Shown here one piece after another: positions 45,637 to 47,172 of a DNA stretch of 47,172 nt; position 1 is the first letter of the stretch; each line of letters starts with the position of its first letter. Under the pieces are notes generated by a model. That model did not search any database, had not been told where the DNA came from, and saw only the letters and a list, made by a program, of their open reading frames with translations. Origin of the DNA: Sulfurimonas sp. (lineage in GTDB: Bacteria > Campylobacterota > Campylobacteria > Campylobacterales > Sulfurimonadaceae); NCBI GenBank assembly GCA_026988245.1, contig JALSLR010000063.1:1-47172 (forward strand), read 5' to 3'. A program made the position numbers and the translations under genes.

Positions 45637-46443
45637 TTATAACCTTATATCCCTAGGATAATTAAAGTCATGATTGATAGTTCTTGATGTTAATTTAGCG
45701 ATAACTGGCATTTTTCTTTTAAAATGGTTCCGAAAAATTCTCTCAATTATCATATCTAACATATCACTATCAATTCCCTTTTTAACTATCTCCTCTTTGT
45801 CTAATCTATCTTCAACATATAGCTTTAGTGCCTCATCTAACTGAGCATATGTGTAACCCAAGTCATCTTCATCACTTTGCCCATCCCACAAATCTGCTGA
45901 AGGTGGCTTTTTGATAATTGACTTGTTTACACCAAGATACTCTGCTAACTCAAAGACTTCACTTTTATACAAATCTCCTATAGGATTTATAGCACTTGAG
46001 AGATCTCCATACAGAGTCCCATAACCAAGCATAAGCTCACTCTTATTACTTGTTCCCAAGACTAAAGCATTTTCTCTAGCTGAAATATCAAATAAAGTAG
46101 CCATTCTTAATCTTGCAGAGAGATTACCACGTCGTAGATTATTCATCTGAGGGTGTAGATTCTCGTATGGCTTTAACATTTCATCTATTGATACTGTTAT
46201 AGACGGCATTGAAAACAACTTGCACAACTCTTGTGCATCATTGAGTGAACTTGAAGAAGAATAATGAGATGGCATTTTCACACAAAGAAGTTTATCTTGA
46301 AATACCTTGTGTGCCAAAACTGCTACAACTGCAGAATCTAAACCACCACTCAAACCAACAACAACACTATTTATACCCGTTTTATTGACTTCATTTTCTA
46401 AAAAATGCTCTAAATATGATGCGATTTGACTGTACTTACTCAA
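45637..46443 (-). CDS. nadE: NH3-dependent NAD+ synthetase
   Basis: Last step of NAD synthesis, amidating nicotinate adenine dinucleotide with ammonia and ATP. 268 residues, the short form without a glutaminase domain. The PP-loop is VVVGLSGGLDSAVVA (SGGLDS, 32-37). LGTSNKSELMLGYGTLYGDLSSAINPIGDLYKSEVF is the conserved synthetase core, and KPPSADLWDGQSDEDDLG closes the active site. The start is TTG at 46441-46443, supported by AAAGG 6 bases upstream. A TATAAT lies at 46475-46480 (minus), so nadE opens the cluster to argB. Confidence 0.96.
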   Translation of the reverse strand: MSKYSQIASYLEHFLENEVNKTGINSVVVGLSGGLDSAVVAVLAHKVFQDKLLCVKMPSHYSSSSSLNDAQELCKLFSMPSITVSIDEMLKPYENLHPQMNNLRRGNLSARLRMATLFDISARENALVLGTSNKSELMLGYGTLYGDLSSAINPIGDLYKSEVFELAEYLGVNKSIIKKPPSADLWDGQSDEDDLGYTYAQLDEALKLYVEDRLDKEEIVKKGIDSDMLDMIIERIFRNHFKRKMPVIAKLTSRTINHDFNYPRDIRL

Positions 46444-46474
46444 CTATAACCTTTGATAAACATTAACAAAATAA

Positions 46475-46480
46475 ATTATA
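46475..46480 (-). promoter_or_regulatory. Candidate -10 of the nadE operon
   Basis: A perfect TATAAT on the minus strand, 31 bases upstream of the nadE TTG. Upstream of it GTAACA-ATTA-TGTTAC (46491-46506) forms a short palindrome close to the end of the chemoreceptor gene, usable as an operator or a weak terminator. Confidence 0.45.
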
Positions 46481-46513
46481 TCTAAGTTTAGTAACAATTA
46501 TGTTACAAATAGT

Positions 46514-47172
46514 TTAAACACTAAAGACAGAAACTTTTTTATCTAATTCTTTAGCTGTATCCCTTAAATTATTTGAAACTTCTGAAATACTTTCTACACT
46601 TATTAAGTTAATTTTAGAAGAACTTTCGATTTTTTCTATCTCTGCGATAATTTCCATAATTTTGTCAGAAAGGTTGTGTGAAATCTCAGATGATTTTTCA
46701 CTCATTCGTACAGCCTCATTCATTACACTTTCAACAGAGTTTGCTTTTTCTTTTATATTTTGAGTCACACCCGCTAAATCTTCATAATCCTTTTTATTCA
46801 CAACCATATCAGCATTTGCAGTTGCAATTGACTCCATAAATACAGATATCACACTATTAATTTCGTTTAAAGAACTTTGCGTTTTTTCTGCAAGCTTTCT
46901 GACCTCATCAGCAACGACAGCAAAACCTCGACCATGTTCACCCGCTCTTGCAGCTTCTATGGCCGCATTTAAAGCTAATAGATTCGTTTGATCAGCAATA
47001 TCATTAATAGATCCTACTACATCTTTTATACTTTGCATTTGCGATGAAAGTTGCTCTAGTTTATCAACGATAGCTTGTTCTTGAACTAAGCCTTTTTCAA
47101 CTGTTTCACCCATATGAGATATCCTCTCATCCATCTCATTTAGTGATGACTGCGCATGAAGTATATTCTCTT
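46514..47172 (-). CDS. Methyl-accepting chemotaxis protein, C-terminal part (cut by window edge)
   Basis: The C-terminal signalling domain of a chemoreceptor, which controls CheA kinase and so flagellar motion. The highly conserved hairpin tip is intact: [43 protein letters not shown]. The frame is open right through the edge with MCP-like residues ([15 protein letters not shown]), so the apparent first Met at 47134 is internal and the gene continues outside the window. Sensor and membrane parts are not visible. No C-terminal NWETF-like CheR tether is seen; it ends [10 protein letters not shown]. Confidence 0.93.
   Translation of the reverse strand, partial: ENILHAQSSLNEMDERISHMGETVEKGLVQEQAIVDKLEQLSSQMQSIKDVVGSINDIADQTNLLALNAAIEAARAGEHGRGFAVVADEVRKLAEKTQSSLNEINSVISVFMESIATANADMVVNKKDYEDLAGVTQNIKEKANSVESVMNEAVRMSEKSSEISHNLSDKIMEIIAEIEKIESSSKINLISVESISEVSNNLRDTAKELDKKVSVFSV

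Noticed and set aside
1-47172. tRNA, rRNA, CRISPR array or insertion sequence
   Set aside because: Intergenic gaps are almost all under 130 bases, with no cloverleaf, spaced direct-repeat array or transposase found on reading both strands.

Overview
The window is an AT-rich, densely coded bacterial chromosome segment. I place it in the Campylobacterota (formerly Epsilonproteobacteria), most likely a Sulfurimonas-type sulfur oxidiser or close relative. The evidence is gene order that I recognise from Campylobacter and Helicobacter: cvpA-fur-lysS; pheS-pheT-aroA-ispH-rpsA-(hypothetical)-serA next to a HIT protein; and DUF2018-(hypothetical)-ispB-hemA-proS-fxsA-hemC-ubiD. A class II DAHP synthase and an OadGAB set fit the same lineage. 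The genus is an inference. No rRNA, tRNA, CRISPR array, prophage or insertion sequence is visible. The only stretch near 300 bases without a full gene is the left edge (1-264).

Layout. 1-264: possible tail of a rightward gene, then an imperfect palindromic, MITE/REP-like element. 265-3637 (-): Na+-translocating oxaloacetate decarboxylase, transcribed oadG-oadA-oadB. 3780-6419: small membrane and secreted proteins of unknown role. 6539-10855: htpG (-) and an ABC-F ATPase (+), divergent around a repeat-rich intergenic region. 10842-16954 (-): a tightly coupled six-gene operon encoding a PqqD-like protein, an ATP-grasp ligase, a fold-III PLP decarboxylase, a urea-transporter/M23-peptidase fusion, an outer-membrane beta-barrel and a periplasmic TPR protein. 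This is the best candidate for an undescribed system. 17076-18425 (-): DAHP synthase. 18535-22128 (+): diguanylate cyclase, cvpA, fur, lysS.

22171-31429 (-): serA, a small membrane protein, rpsA, ispH, aroA, pheT and pheS, covering translation, aromatic amino acids, isoprenoids and serine. 31556-33949: a HIT protein, a 37-residue membrane protein beside a palindromic operator-like site, argH, and a lysine-rich monohaem cytochrome with a palindrome at its promoter. 34043-42688 (-): a haem/quinone/prolyl-tRNA block (ubiD, hemC, a DsbC/G-like oxidoreductase, fxsA, an unusually short proS, hemA, ispB, two small proteins). 42735-46443 (-): argB, lpxK, a DegT-family protein lacking the PLP lysine, and nadE. 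The right edge cuts a chemoreceptor gene.

Most genes are housekeeping and sit in overlapping operons. DAHP synthase and AroA serve the shikimate pathway. HemA and HemC make tetrapyrroles for cytochromes such as the one at 33596. IspH feeds IspB, whose polyprenyl chain and the UbiD decarboxylase serve menaquinone synthesis. The accessory content is concentrated in 3780-6419 and 10842-16954.
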